Below the pieces are notes generated by a model. The model was not told where the DNA came from and searched no databases. It was given only the letters and a program-made list of their open reading frames with translations. Source: G965197555 sp965197555 (lineage in GTDB: Bacteria > Chloroflexota > Dehalococcoidia > Lucifugimonadales > UBA3495). From it: 64,000 nucleotides of DNA. Below are positions 35,262 to 43,802 of this stretch, in pieces. Numbering within the stretch: position 1 is the first letter of the stretch; each line of letters starts with the position of its first letter. The stretch spans positions 1,054,001 to 1,118,000 of the forward strand of contig OZ240213.1 of NCBI GenBank assembly GCA_965197555.1, written 5' to 3'. The position numbers and the translations under genes are program-made.

Positions 35262-36253
35262 GCTTCGCTCGGGGCGTAGCGGTGGTCCCTGAACCATTTG
35301 ACCGACTTTTCCAGGGCATGTTCCACAGGACTCTGGGGCTGGCCTAACTCAGCCACTGCCTTCCCGCAGTACACATACCCAGGCGTTTTGGATACTCGCA
35401 ATCCTTCGACCGGGATCCGAGGTTCTGTTCTCAACAGGGAGCCCTCTACCAGCTCATCGATATAGCCAACGCCGATGGCCAACCAATGAGGAACCCACCA
35501 CCTGGGCGCCTTTAACCTCGTGATAGCCTCGAGCATATCAAAGATCTCAGGTAATTCCAGGTTGCGGTTCCCCAAAAGATACCGCTGGCCCGGCTGGCCC
35601 CGCTCCATGGCAAGCACATGTCCTACTGCCACATCCTCCACGTCCACCACGTTCATTCCTGTCTTCAGGTACACAGGGATGCGACCCAACAGGTAGTCTA
35701 GGACTATTCGTCCGGTGGGAGTAGGCTTTACATCCCAGGGTCCTACCGGCGCCGTGGGGTTGACCACTATCACGGGTAGGTCATCGGAGCAAGCGGCCAA
35801 CGCCAGTTGCTCCGCCGCGTATTTTGATTTCTTGTAATGTCCCACCAAATGCTGTGGGTCTGCCCTAGTGTCCTCGGTAGCCAGGACCCCGTTGGATGGA
35901 CCGACCGTGGACACGGTGCTGGTGTACACCACCCGATCGACGCCCGCCCGCCTTGCCGCGGCTAGGACGTTTCGGGTGCCTTCGATATTCGTTCGATAGA
36001 TATCACCCGGCCGCTGGCTCCAAAAGGTATAGGCTGCGGCGCAGTGAAACACGCCCTGACAGTCTTTAACCCCCTCATCCAGTGAGGCGGGGTCGAGTAT
36101 ATCTCCGTAGACTTTGGCCACGTCGGTGTCGTCGATGGCCGCAGTGTTGCTTCCCGGCCTAACCAAGGCCCGGACTTCGTAGCCCCTCCGGCAAAGCTCC
36201 CTGGCTAGGTTGCCGCCGATAAAGCCGGTGGCGCCTGTTACCAGCACTCTCAT
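35258..36253 (-). CDS. hpnA: HpnA, hopanoid-associated sugar epimerase
   Basis: A 331-residue extended SDR. The NAD-binding GATGFIGGNLA motif opens the protein, and the YTSTVSTVG and HYKKSKY (Y-x-x-x-K) catalytic elements follow. The HpnA-typical block NPTAPVGPWDVKPTPTG lies near residue 170. The family is a marker of hopanoid operons, though its exact reaction is not firmly known. It overlaps hpnG (36250-36253) and shc (35258-35261) by four bases each, so the three genes are translationally chained. Confidence 0.93.
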   Translation of the reverse strand: MRVLVTGATGFIGGNLARELCRRGYEVRALVRPGSNTAAIDDTDVAKVYGDILDPASLDEGVKDCQGVFHCAAAYTFWSQRPGDIYRTNIEGTRNVLAAARRAGVDRVVYTSTVSTVGPSNGVLATEDTRADPQHLVGHYKKSKYAAEQLALAACSDDLPVIVVNPTAPVGPWDVKPTPTGRIVLDYLLGRIPVYLKTGMNVVDVEDVAVGHVLAMERGQPGQRYLLGNRNLELPEIFDMLEAITRLKAPRWWVPHWLAIGVGYIDELVEGSLLRTEPRIPVEGLRVSKTPGYVYCGKAVAELGQPQSPVEHALEKSVKWFRDHRYAPSEA

Positions 36254-37089
36254 AGGAGGACACCCTCGCTAGCGGCCAAGGGTGTGGCCGCTTCTGACTG
36301 GGCGGTCCTACGCCAGCCCTCGGTGAATGCCAGTCCAAATCGAGTTAGGGCGGTCTCGGCTTGAGATGCCCGGCGTGCCAAGTGGACCAGCGAAGGGATT
36401 CTCCAGGGTTTCGCCAAGGCGGCTAAGCCCACTCTTGTTGGAGAGGTGGCTAGGCATCCAGCCAAATAGGCGGGAAGGGGTTCCTGGGCAGTGTCCAGAA
36501 CGGCTCTGACCGAAAGGAACGGGACCCCGGCGTTATGGGCCAAGGAGGCTAGCCAATAATCTTCCATGTTGACTATCGCCGAGCCGGTCTGGTGATGGCT
36601 GGACTGCTTTTCCTCCACCGCCGTCATCAAATGGTCCTGGGTTAGAGAAGGGGCATGCTTTAAGGTAGTCCCTATTGCATTAGCGGCCTTGTCCGCGATC
36701 TGGCGCATAGTTTTGCTGGGTCCTGTTGTCGCCTCGTCATTCCAAGCAATCTGGCTGTGGGCCACGCCCGAAGAATGCACGCCCGAAGAATGATAGTGGG
36801 TGGAGGCTGATACCAGGTCGCCCGGGGCCAACGAAGGGTCCATCGCTCCAGCGAATCCCAGCATCAAGATTCCGCCAATCGACCTTGCCCGTTGTCCGGC
36901 GCAGTATCGTGCGAGGGTAGACCTAAGTGATTCCGCCGCGGCATATCCCATGCCCAGCACTTGAAAGTCGATTTCCCAACCAAGTTGATCTGTGGGCTTT
37001 TGGCCAAAAACATGGGCCGATTCAAAGCCGCGCAGTCTCTCACGGAGGCCCGCTAGCTCCCGCTTCATGGTGGCGGCCACTATTAGCAC
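36250..37089 (-). CDS. hpnG: HpnG, hopanoid-associated nucleoside phosphorylase
   Basis: A 279-residue phosphorylase-superfamily protein. In other bacteria HpnG removes adenine from adenosylhopane to give a phosphoribosyl-type intermediate. The glycine-rich phosphate region (GILMLGFAGAMDPSLAPGDLV) and the NMEDYWLA segment, corresponding to the DMES-type ribose-binding motif, are visible. Residues near 103-112 repeat HSSGV twice because of a perfect 15-bp tandem duplication. GTG start. It lies 16 bases after hpnH and overlaps hpnA. Confidence 0.9.
   Translation of the reverse strand: MLIVAATMKRELAGLRERLRGFESAHVFGQKPTDQLGWEIDFQVLGMGYAAAESLRSTLARYCAGQRARSIGGILMLGFAGAMDPSLAPGDLVSASTHYHSSGVHSSGVAHSQIAWNDEATTGPSKTMRQIADKAANAIGTTLKHAPSLTQDHLMTAVEEKQSSHHQTGSAIVNMEDYWLASLAHNAGVPFLSVRAVLDTAQEPLPAYLAGCLATSPTRVGLAALAKPWRIPSLVHLARRASQAETALTRFGLAFTEGWRRTAQSEAATPLAASEGVLL
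36763..36792. repeat. Perfect 15-bp tandem duplication inside hpnG
   Basis: The unit cacgcccgaagaatg occurs at 36763-36777 and 36778-36792 without mismatch, adding five in-frame residues (HSSGV repeated) to HpnG near residues 103-112. Confidence 0.85.
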
Positions 37090-37105
37090 GCTGGACTCCC
37101 GCTGC

Positions 37106-38146
37106 TCATCCGGCAGTGAACCCGCCTTTATGAGCGGCGCCCGACTTAATCAGGGTCGCCCAGTCATGGGGAGTTGAGACCGCCTGGAAGATGGTCGCTG
37201 ATTCGAAGCCACAGTGCATCATGCAGTTGGCGCAACGAGGGTCTTTGCCAACACCGTAGTGCTCCCAGAGCTCCTCTTCGAATAGTTCGCTAAACTCCTG
37301 GGTGTGTTCGTCAGCCAGGGGATAGCAGGGTTTGCGCCAGCCCATCACCGTGTAGGTTGGGTTGGACCACGCGGTGCACTGATAGTCTCTCTCACCGCGA
37401 AGGAAATTGATGTAGAGCGGGTTGTTGTAAAATCGCATTCCCTCGGTGTTGGCTGGGTCTAGCAATCTCTGGAAAACGGTCCTGGATTCCTGGCGGGTCA
37501 GGAACATGTCCCTGTCCGGCGCGTCCTCAAAGTCATACCCTGGCGAGATCATCGATCCTTCGACACCGATGTCACCGGCAAGCCTGAACATATCCCAGAG
37601 GTCTTCCACGTCACTTGTCCGAAATACCGTGGTGTTGGTGCAGACCCGGTAGCCCTCGTTCAACGCAAGCTCAATGCCATCAATGGCTTTCTTGAACACA
37701 CCTTTGCGGTCCACTGATTCGTCGTGCTTTTCCTCCATTCCGTCCAAGTGGACAACCCAGCAAAAGTATTTTGAGGGGGGAATCTTCTTGAGCATGCGTT
37801 CCAAGAGCAACGCGTTGGTACAGCAGTATACAAAGTACTTCTCAGCCACCAGGCTGTTGATGATTTCGTCGATCTTGGGGTGAATCGTTGGCTCCCCGCC
37901 TGCAATGGACACGATGGGAGCTCCCGAGCGATGAACGGCGGCCAGGGCGTCCTGAACGGGCATCATCTTATCGAGCACCGGTTTATATTCCCGAATGCGT
38001 CCACAGCCTATACAGGCCAGGTTACACATCTCCAACGGCTCCAACATGGTGACCAAAGGAAACCGCTTATGTCTGGTCAGACGCTGTTTTAGAATATAAG
38101 CGGCCAACCGCACGGATAGTTCTAAAGGTCGTTTCGCCCGTTTCAC
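37106..38146 (-). CDS. hpnH: HpnH, radical SAM adenosyl-hopene transferase
   Basis: Radical SAM enzyme that attaches the 5'-deoxyadenosyl group to hopene, starting extended hopanoid synthesis. The 346-residue protein has the cluster motif C41-x3-C45-x2-C48 (CNLACIGC), the SIAGGEPTIHP segment, and a C-terminal Cys-rich SPASM-like tail (CANCMMHCGFE). Length and motifs match HpnH well. GTG start with an AGG element nearby. The gap to the polyprenyl synthetase gene holds two short tandem duplications. Confidence 0.96.
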   Translation of the reverse strand: MKRAKRPLELSVRLAAYILKQRLTRHKRFPLVTMLEPLEMCNLACIGCGRIREYKPVLDKMMPVQDALAAVHRSGAPIVSIAGGEPTIHPKIDEIINSLVAEKYFVYCCTNALLLERMLKKIPPSKYFCWVVHLDGMEEKHDESVDRKGVFKKAIDGIELALNEGYRVCTNTTVFRTSDVEDLWDMFRLAGDIGVEGSMISPGYDFEDAPDRDMFLTRQESRTVFQRLLDPANTEGMRFYNNPLYINFLRGERDYQCTAWSNPTYTVMGWRKPCYPLADEHTQEFSELFEEELWEHYGVGKDPRCANCMMHCGFESATIFQAVSTPHDWATLIKSGAAHKGGFTAG

Positions 38147-38161
38147 TTGACCTAACTCTCC

Positions 38162-38240
38162 AAGGAATCTACGACTAAGGAATCTACGACTATTCTCCGG
38201 CTTGGCGTCGATGTAAGAAACCCGAGCAAGAAACCCGACA
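38162..38240. repeat. Two adjacent short tandem duplications upstream of hpnH
   Basis: aaggaatctacgact is perfectly duplicated (38162-38176, 38177-38191), and aagaaacccgagc is followed by a near copy (38215-38227, 38228-38240, two mismatches). Both fill the 97-base gap between the polyprenyl synthetase stop and the hpnH start. Confidence 0.8.
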
Positions 38241-38243
38241 GAC

Positions 38244-39326
38244 TCAATAAAGCCGCCTCGCCAAAAAATCCACCAAGCCCTTGGCTTCGTCCATTACCCA
38301 AGCCGGCAGCGAAATAGCATAAAGGGAATCTAACGCGGCCTCGGCGCTGGCTTCAGTCAAATCCTGGCAATACGCCTGGGCGCCTACGTCATCGAGCACT
38401 TCCAACACGCGCTCGACGTCGTCTTCGCTCAGGTCGTCTTGACTGTATATTGTAAAGAGGTCGTCAAGGTTGCTGCCACCGGCCTGCTCCAGCGCAAACA
38501 CCACCGGTAAGGACTTTTTTCGTCTTCGGATATCGTTGCCTGTTGCTTTTCCGGTGGTGGCTTCGTCACCCCAAATCCCCAGAAAGTCGTCCCGGATCTG
38601 GAATGCACGACCCAAGCCGCGGCCGAATCCAGAGAAAGCAGCGACTGGCCCGGGGTTGCTGGTGGCCAGCAACGCGCCAATCTCAAGGCCGCTCTGAATC
38701 AAAGCCCCCGTCTTGTACGCGATCATTTGAAGGTACTCGCTGGTGGCGATCTTGGTCCTAGACTCGAACGCTAGGTCCAGGCACTGACCCTCAATCATTT
38801 CAAGGTAGCTGGATGTCAGAAGTTGGGAGACCTTGAGCACACTCTCCGGATGCGTTCCATTTTGCGCCAGATTCAGCAACGCAAGATCGCCTACGGACTG
38901 CATGGCATTGCCCGCCACCAAAGCTTTGGGTACTCCCCATATGTTCCAGACTGTAGACTGATGCCGGCGTTCCAAGTCCTGGTCCTGGATATCGTCGTGA
39001 ATGAGGGAGAAATTGTGAATAATTTCCAGGGCTGCAGCCGCGGGAAGCGCCCTGGTGAAATCATTCGTTAGAGCCTCGCAGGAGAAGAGGCATAAGGTAG
39101 ATCTCATTGACTTCCCCTGGGTGGCCGAGTTTTCTTCAGGTCGCCCTAGACGGTCCCCCCAGCCAAGATGGTATCTCAATAGCAGGTAGAGAGTAGCTTC
39201 ATCTGCGGCGGGCATACTCCGGGATAGCTCTTGTTCCACCCACTGCTTGTACCTGGTGAACATCGGCGGAAGCTGTGGCCCGGAATGTGATTGCACCAGT
39301 GGTGTCTGGGCTACTCGATGGCCCAT
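38244..39326 (-). CDS. Polyprenyl diphosphate synthase (farnesyl/geranylgeranyl type)
   Basis: A 360-residue trans-prenyltransferase that elongates isoprenyl diphosphates. The first aspartate-rich motif is DDIQDQD (D111, D112, D115) and the second DDFLGIWGD, followed by the R-R-R-K-K-S-L-P Mg/PPi region. The residues just before the first motif (HNFSLIH) permit a medium-length product, but chain length is not certain. It is the first gene of the hopanoid strand and would supply the substrate for squalene synthesis. The N-terminal 20 residues may be extra: an ATG at 39263 is an alternative start. Confidence 0.93.
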   Translation of the reverse strand: MGHRVAQTPLVQSHSGPQLPPMFTRYKQWVEQELSRSMPAADEATLYLLLRYHLGWGDRLGRPEENSATQGKSMRSTLCLFSCEALTNDFTRALPAAAALEIIHNFSLIHDDIQDQDLERRHQSTVWNIWGVPKALVAGNAMQSVGDLALLNLAQNGTHPESVLKVSQLLTSSYLEMIEGQCLDLAFESRTKIATSEYLQMIAYKTGALIQSGLEIGALLATSNPGPVAAFSGFGRGLGRAFQIRDDFLGIWGDEATTGKATGNDIRRRKKSLPVVFALEQAGGSNLDDLFTIYSQDDLSEDDVERVLEVLDDVGAQAYCQDLTEASAEAALDSLYAISLPAWVMDEAKGLVDFLARRLY

Positions 39327-39935
39327 AGCTTCTATCCAGCAGACCCAAGGTGGATAGCGATACTATACCTGAAGATACCAACCAATACATCGTATAACGA
39401 TGGCAGAAATCCTAGCAAAGCAAGATCTAAAGTGTCAAGGGGAGGTCGATTGGCGCAGGATCAGGGCAGAAATCCGTCCGATAGCTCCAGTAATATCATA
39501 TTTATGACTCGGAATGGTGGCCCAACTTGGGTCCAAGATTGCGATGGCGATAGTTGGATGGAGGCCTATCCTGGTGGAGCCGGCCGGCGTATAATGAGGG
39601 CAACAAGGCTACATTTGATGGGGATTCGCGTAATGGGGATTCGCGGCTTGGCTGCCAGGTCCCATGAACACCGAAATGGCCCCGCAACAGTCTTCAAAGA
39701 CTGGGGAACGGCCCCCGTTGACTGGCCTTTTAGTTGTTGACACCCTGGGTATGACTTCCTTAGAATGGTTGTTACCAAGAAAAGAGTGGTCGTTACCAAA
39801 AGAGGGTGCTTGAGGTACCATTCCGTCACCTCCTCCGGGGGCAGTGCGGTTTTGGTATAGGGTCAAGCGCCGCGTATGGCGTCAAGGGTCTGTTACCCAG
39901 GAAAATGGTATCAATATATAAGGAGGGAGGAGCAC
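39327..39935. other. 609-base intergenic region with short direct repeats
   Basis: Lies between the divergent polyprenyl synthetase and DUF1800 genes. The open frame across it (39291-39740, plus) has no ribosome site and no recognisable protein. It contains a 15-bp near-perfect tandem repeat (39616-39645) and a looser 21-bp pair (39766-39786 and 39787-39807, both containing a ggt-gttaccaa core). Promoters for both flanking genes should be here, but none is clear. Confidence 0.5.
39616..39645. repeat. 15-bp tandem repeat
   Basis: Units tgatggggattcgcg (39616-39630) and taatggggattcgcg (39631-39645) differ at one base. Confidence 0.75.
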
Positions 39936-41360
39936 ATGGCTGACCAAGAAATTGCCTTGATGTCCCACCTAATGCGCCGTGCCGGATTCGGTGCGAGCCG
40001 AGACGAGATCGAGGCCAGAGCCGCCCGCGGCTACCAGCACACAGTGGATGAGTTGCTCGATCCGGAAAGTCAACCAACGATTGAGTTGGACTTGCTGGAG
40101 CGCTACCACCCCGCGTACCTGGACCCGGCGGCGATAGAGACCAATATGATGGCCTGGGTCTATAAGATGGTCAATAACCCCCGCCAGCTTCAGGAGAAGA
40201 TGGCTTTGTTCTGGCACATGATCTTCTGCGCCGGTCATAGCAAGATCGACAACGGAAAAATGATGGGCAAGATGATCGATATGTTCCGTGAGCAGGGCAT
40301 GGGGAATTTCCGAGATCTGTTGCTCAGGCTCTCCAGGGACCCAGGTATGGTTTACTACCTGGACAACTCTGAAAGTCACAAACTAGCCCTCAACGAGAAC
40401 TATGGGCGTGAGCTCCTTGAGCTCTTCTCCATGGGAGTCGGGAAAGATGAGGAATTCAACTACTCCGAGGACGATGTAAAGGCCTGCGCCCGGGCATTCA
40501 CGGGTTGGAACGTCGCCCCCGCCTTCCCGCCGTTCCCCTACGGTCGCAGCACCTGGGAGTTCCGGTACGATCCTACGGACCATGACGACAGCGAAAAGAC
40601 CTTCCTGGGGGAGACGGGGCCGTGGAACGGCGAGGACGTCATTGACATAATCGCCAAGCAGCCCGCGACCGCTCGCTTCATCGCTCGGAAGATGTATGAC
40701 TTCTTTGTAGCTGACGAGCCTCCCGTACCCGCTTGGCGCTTGACCCCGCCCAGGGATGTGGACGCTATCAATACCCTGGAAAAGGCCTACTTCGATTCTG
40801 GGTACGAGATTTCCGCTATGCTCCGGGCGCTGTTTAACTCGGACTTCTTCCAGGCCGAGAACGTGCGTTACGCGCGGGTCAGGAGCCCGGCGGAGGTAGT
40901 CGCCGGTACCATGCGTTTGGTGGAAGAGCACCGGGAGATCAAGCCGGGGCTGTTCGACTACGCCATGGAGCCCAGGTACATGGGCATGGACCTGATGAAC
41001 CCACCCACCGTGGAAGGCTGGCACACCGGCCGGGAGTGGATTGACAGTGGTACGCTGGTGGAGCGCATCAACTTCATGTCGGACCTGCTAGGAAACACCG
41101 AATTGCCGGGTGTGAAGTCTCTGGTCGACCGCCTGATAGCTCAAGGGCCAACTCTCTCACCGGAGGGGTTGGTGGATGGCTGTCTGAACTTGGTTGGTCC
41201 TATCACCGTAAGCGATGCTACTCGAGAGCAGTTGGTGGCCCTTGCCGCACAGGGCGGGGAGCTTAGCCACAGCAGCGATGCCGAGCGGGAGGACTTCACC
41301 CGCCGCACGGGTGAGATGTTCCAGATGATTGCTTCCTCGGCTGAATATCAATTCGGTTAA
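39936..41360 (+). CDS. DUF1800 family protein
   Basis: A 474-residue protein of the DUF1800 family: MSHLMRRAGFGASRDEIEARA at the start, then ERLFWHMIF-like MALFWHMIF, then FRDLLLRLSRDPGMVYYLD, NENYGRELLELFSMGVG (the family signature) and the CARAFTGW segment. Function is unproven; the family is found with DUF1501 proteins in many environmental bacteria. The ATG at 39936 follows a strong AGGAGGGAGG site, so the first 20 codons of the longer frame are discarded. No signal peptide is present. It is directly followed by the DUF1501 gene, 22 bases downstream. Confidence 0.92.
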   Translation: MADQEIALMSHLMRRAGFGASRDEIEARAARGYQHTVDELLDPESQPTIELDLLERYHPAYLDPAAIETNMMAWVYKMVNNPRQLQEKMALFWHMIFCAGHSKIDNGKMMGKMIDMFREQGMGNFRDLLLRLSRDPGMVYYLDNSESHKLALNENYGRELLELFSMGVGKDEEFNYSEDDVKACARAFTGWNVAPAFPPFPYGRSTWEFRYDPTDHDDSEKTFLGETGPWNGEDVIDIIAKQPATARFIARKMYDFFVADEPPVPAWRLTPPRDVDAINTLEKAYFDSGYEISAMLRALFNSDFFQAENVRYARVRSPAEVVAGTMRLVEEHREIKPGLFDYAMEPRYMGMDLMNPPTVEGWHTGREWIDSGTLVERINFMSDLLGNTELPGVKSLVDRLIAQGPTLSPEGLVDGCLNLVGPITVSDATREQLVALAAQGGELSHSSDAEREDFTRRTGEMFQMIASSAEYQFG

Positions 41361-41382
41361 AATAACTAACGGAGGAGACGAC

Positions 41383-42519
41383 ATGGTTTCTACCAAGAAA
41401 GACACGGTCTTGGCAGTGCTCTCCCTTTCGGGTGGCAACGACGGCCTGAACACCGTGATACCTCGCCAAGTCGGTCGGTACCGGGATTACCGTCCCACCC
41501 TGGCGATTCCAGAAGACCAGATCATTCCAATCAACGATGACCTCGGATTCCATCCCACGATGGCGCCTTTGAAGAAGTACTGGGACGAAGGCAAACTCGC
41601 TATCTTCCTGGGTGTTGGCTACCCCCACGCCAGCTATTCGCACTTCCGGTCTATGGACATTTGGCACACCTGCGAGCCGGACACTCAAGGCGCAGAAGGC
41701 TGGTTGGGCCGCGCCATCGGAGCCTTTGATCCCACCAAGGGAAACGTATTGACCGGCGTCAACTTTGGACGGGGCCTGCCTCGGGCACTGGCCAAAGAGG
41801 GTGTTCCCGTGGCTTCAGTCGGTGACTTGGAGACCTATGGCCTTCTCACGGGTATTGAAGGGCAGGACCAGCGTGGCGAGGCGTTGGACGTGTTTGGCCG
41901 CATGTATTCACCGGCCATCGGCACCGGGGCGGTGATGGACTATATTAAGAGCACCGGCACCGATGCTCTTAAGGGTGCGGACATCTTGGCCACGGCTCCG
42001 CAAATGTACTCGTCAAAGGTCGAGTACTCCAGCTCTGTGGTGGGCCAGTACATGAAGAACATCGCCCAGACCCACTTGGCTGGCTTCGGGACCCGGGTAC
42101 TTTATACCACCTCACCGTACAACGGCTTTGACACCCACGCCAATCAGGCCGTCGCTCATTCCGGCTTGTGGACCGACGTATCGAACAATGTCGATACGTT
42201 CATGACCGACCTGCGGGACCATCAGGCCAGCGACAACGTCGCTCTGTTGATGTTCACCGAGTTCGGCCGCCGGATCAACGACAACGGTTCCGGCACCGAC
42301 CACGGCGCCGCCGGCATCGCGTTCATGGTGGGCGAGAATGTCAAGGGCGGTTTCTACGGTGAGTACCCCTCGCTGGAGCCCTCCGAGCAAGAAGAGGGCG
42401 GCAACCTGAGATTCAACCTCGACTTCCGGTCCATCTACACCACCATCAGTCAAGACTGGCTCGGGCTTGACCCAGTGGAAATCGTGGGCGGCCAATTCGA
42501 GGGTCCAAAGTTCATCTAG
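41383..42519 (+). CDS. DUF1501 family protein
   Basis: A 378-residue protein of the DUF1501/sulfatase-like family: VLAVLSLSGGNDGLNTVIP at the start, YPHASYSHFRSMDIWHT, YNGFDTHANQAVAHS, and the FTEFGRRINDNGSGTDHGAAG signature. Related proteins normally carry a Tat signal peptide, but this one starts almost directly at the fold and should be cytoplasmic unless carried by a partner. The ATG at 41383 follows GGAGGAG (41371-41377). It is coupled to DUF1800, and the pair are presumed partners. Confidence 0.93.
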   Translation: MVSTKKDTVLAVLSLSGGNDGLNTVIPRQVGRYRDYRPTLAIPEDQIIPINDDLGFHPTMAPLKKYWDEGKLAIFLGVGYPHASYSHFRSMDIWHTCEPDTQGAEGWLGRAIGAFDPTKGNVLTGVNFGRGLPRALAKEGVPVASVGDLETYGLLTGIEGQDQRGEALDVFGRMYSPAIGTGAVMDYIKSTGTDALKGADILATAPQMYSSKVEYSSSVVGQYMKNIAQTHLAGFGTRVLYTTSPYNGFDTHANQAVAHSGLWTDVSNNVDTFMTDLRDHQASDNVALLMFTEFGRRINDNGSGTDHGAAGIAFMVGENVKGGFYGEYPSLEPSEQEEGGNLRFNLDFRSIYTTISQDWLGLDPVEIVGGQFEGPKFI

Positions 42520-42670
42520 AACCAGTCCGTTAGACCTACGACGAATCTCGGCGGCCATCTGATCGAGGACCCCAGTGGCCGTCGAGCAAGTCGGCTGAGG
42601 CGGCCTGACGTATGGGGCATGTGTGCCGCTATGCCAGGCCCCGCAACCTATCACGAACGAGGGATTAGGT

Positions 42671-43669
42671 ATGGCTACCCATTTTTTTGGACTTAAAGAC
42701 TGGACTTTTGAATACAGTCACTCGGTGGGCAGAAATGAGTTTGCTGGCACCGGGTTTCGTAACGCAATGGACGTTGCCCTGGGAGCCGACGACGTCATAT
42801 ACGTGATCAATCGCTCCTATGAGCACCGTCCCGATGGAATTCATGTGACAGTAGTTACTCAGAACGAAGAATACATCACCGAGTTCGGGTCGGCTGGACA
42901 AGGCGATGGCCAGTTCGTTTGGCCGGCGTCCATCGCCCTGGACAAGGATGAGAATGTCTACGTTACCGACGAGTGGCTCAGCAGGGTCACTGTGTTCACC
43001 AAGGACGGTGAGTTCATCCGCAACTGGGGTACGGAGGGATCAGGCCTTGGTGAGATGCACCGGCCTAATGGCATCACCATAGGAAACGATGGCTTGGCCT
43101 ACATCGCCGACGGTGGGAACCACAGGGTGCAAAAATTCACCCTGGATGGAAATCACGTTGGGGGTTTCGGCAGCTTTGGTAGCGGCCCAGAGCAGATGAA
43201 TATGCCCTGGGGCATCGGTCTGGACAAGGACGACAACGTCTTCGTCGCCGACTGGCGTAACGACCGGGTACAGAGCTATACCTCGGACGGCAAGTGGCTG
43301 GCCAGCTTCGGGCAGTCGGGTAGTGGCGTCGGTCAGTTCAACCGCCCCAACAGCGTTTCCGTAGACGACGAGGGGCTGATCTATGTATGCGATTGGAAAA
43401 ACGACCGGGTGCAGATCCTGTCTCCCGAGGGCCGGTACGTAGCCGAGCTAGTGGGGGACAACGTAATGTCCAAATGGGGCAGGGAAAAGCTCCAGTCCAA
43501 TCCTGACATGATCCGCCAACGCAACTTGGTGCGGGACAAGTCATTCGAGACAAGGCTGTCTGCTCCTTGCGCCGTGGAAGTGGACGACCAGGGTAGGATC
43601 GTGATCGTAGACCACAACCGTGGCAGGCTCCAGATATACCAAAAGGTCAAGGACCCGGTGCTGGTCTAG
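42671..43669 (+). CDS. NHL-repeat beta-propeller protein
   Basis: A 332-residue propeller with at least five clear NHL blades (P-x-S/G-I-A/T-x-D/G, N-V-Y/F-V-T/A-D, R-V-Q-x-F/Y and F-G-x-x-G-S-G-x-G-Q/E-F/M). Examples are ENVYVTDEWLSRVTVF, GLAYIADGGNHRVQKF and DNVFVADWRNDRVQSY. No signal peptide. The ATG at 42671 is preferred over an in-frame start 16 codons upstream. It is third on the strand after DUF1800 and DUF1501 and closed by a strong terminator. It is a second propeller besides the one at 14023-14901. Confidence 0.88.
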   Translation: MATHFFGLKDWTFEYSHSVGRNEFAGTGFRNAMDVALGADDVIYVINRSYEHRPDGIHVTVVTQNEEYITEFGSAGQGDGQFVWPASIALDKDENVYVTDEWLSRVTVFTKDGEFIRNWGTEGSGLGEMHRPNGITIGNDGLAYIADGGNHRVQKFTLDGNHVGGFGSFGSGPEQMNMPWGIGLDKDDNVFVADWRNDRVQSYTSDGKWLASFGQSGSGVGQFNRPNSVSVDDEGLIYVCDWKNDRVQILSPEGRYVAELVGDNVMSKWGREKLQSNPDMIRQRNLVRDKSFETRLSAPCAVEVDDQGRIVIVDHNRGRLQIYQKVKDPVLV

Positions 43670-43715
43670 CATTCACGGTCTAAGATAGACTAACCCGTCT
43701 ATCTCCGTTAGTAAA

Positions 43716-43749
43716 AAAGGCCGGAGCGGGATTTCCCGCTCCGGCCTTT
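43716..43749. terminator. Strong bidirectional terminator
   Basis: A perfect 15-bp stem (43716-43730 with 43735-43749), 4-base loop, flanked by A-runs on the left and gtttc on the right. This gives U-rich tails on both strands. It lies between the converging NHL gene (plus) and the small gene ending at 43803 (minus). Confidence 0.85.
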
Positions 43750-43802
43750 GTTTCTCGCCGCTAGCCCAGCCCCAGCGCGGGCTAGCGTCATGTGCTCAAA
43801 AC

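Noticed and set aside
39291..39740. 149-residue plus-strand frame across the polyprenyl synthetase/DUF1800 gap
   Set aside because: Overlaps the start of a real gene, has no ribosome site, and contains short tandem repeats and biased composition.
40383..41024. 213-residue minus-strand frame inside the DUF1800 gene
   Set aside because: DUF1800 has a strong ribosome site and family signature. The opposite frame has no recognisable content.
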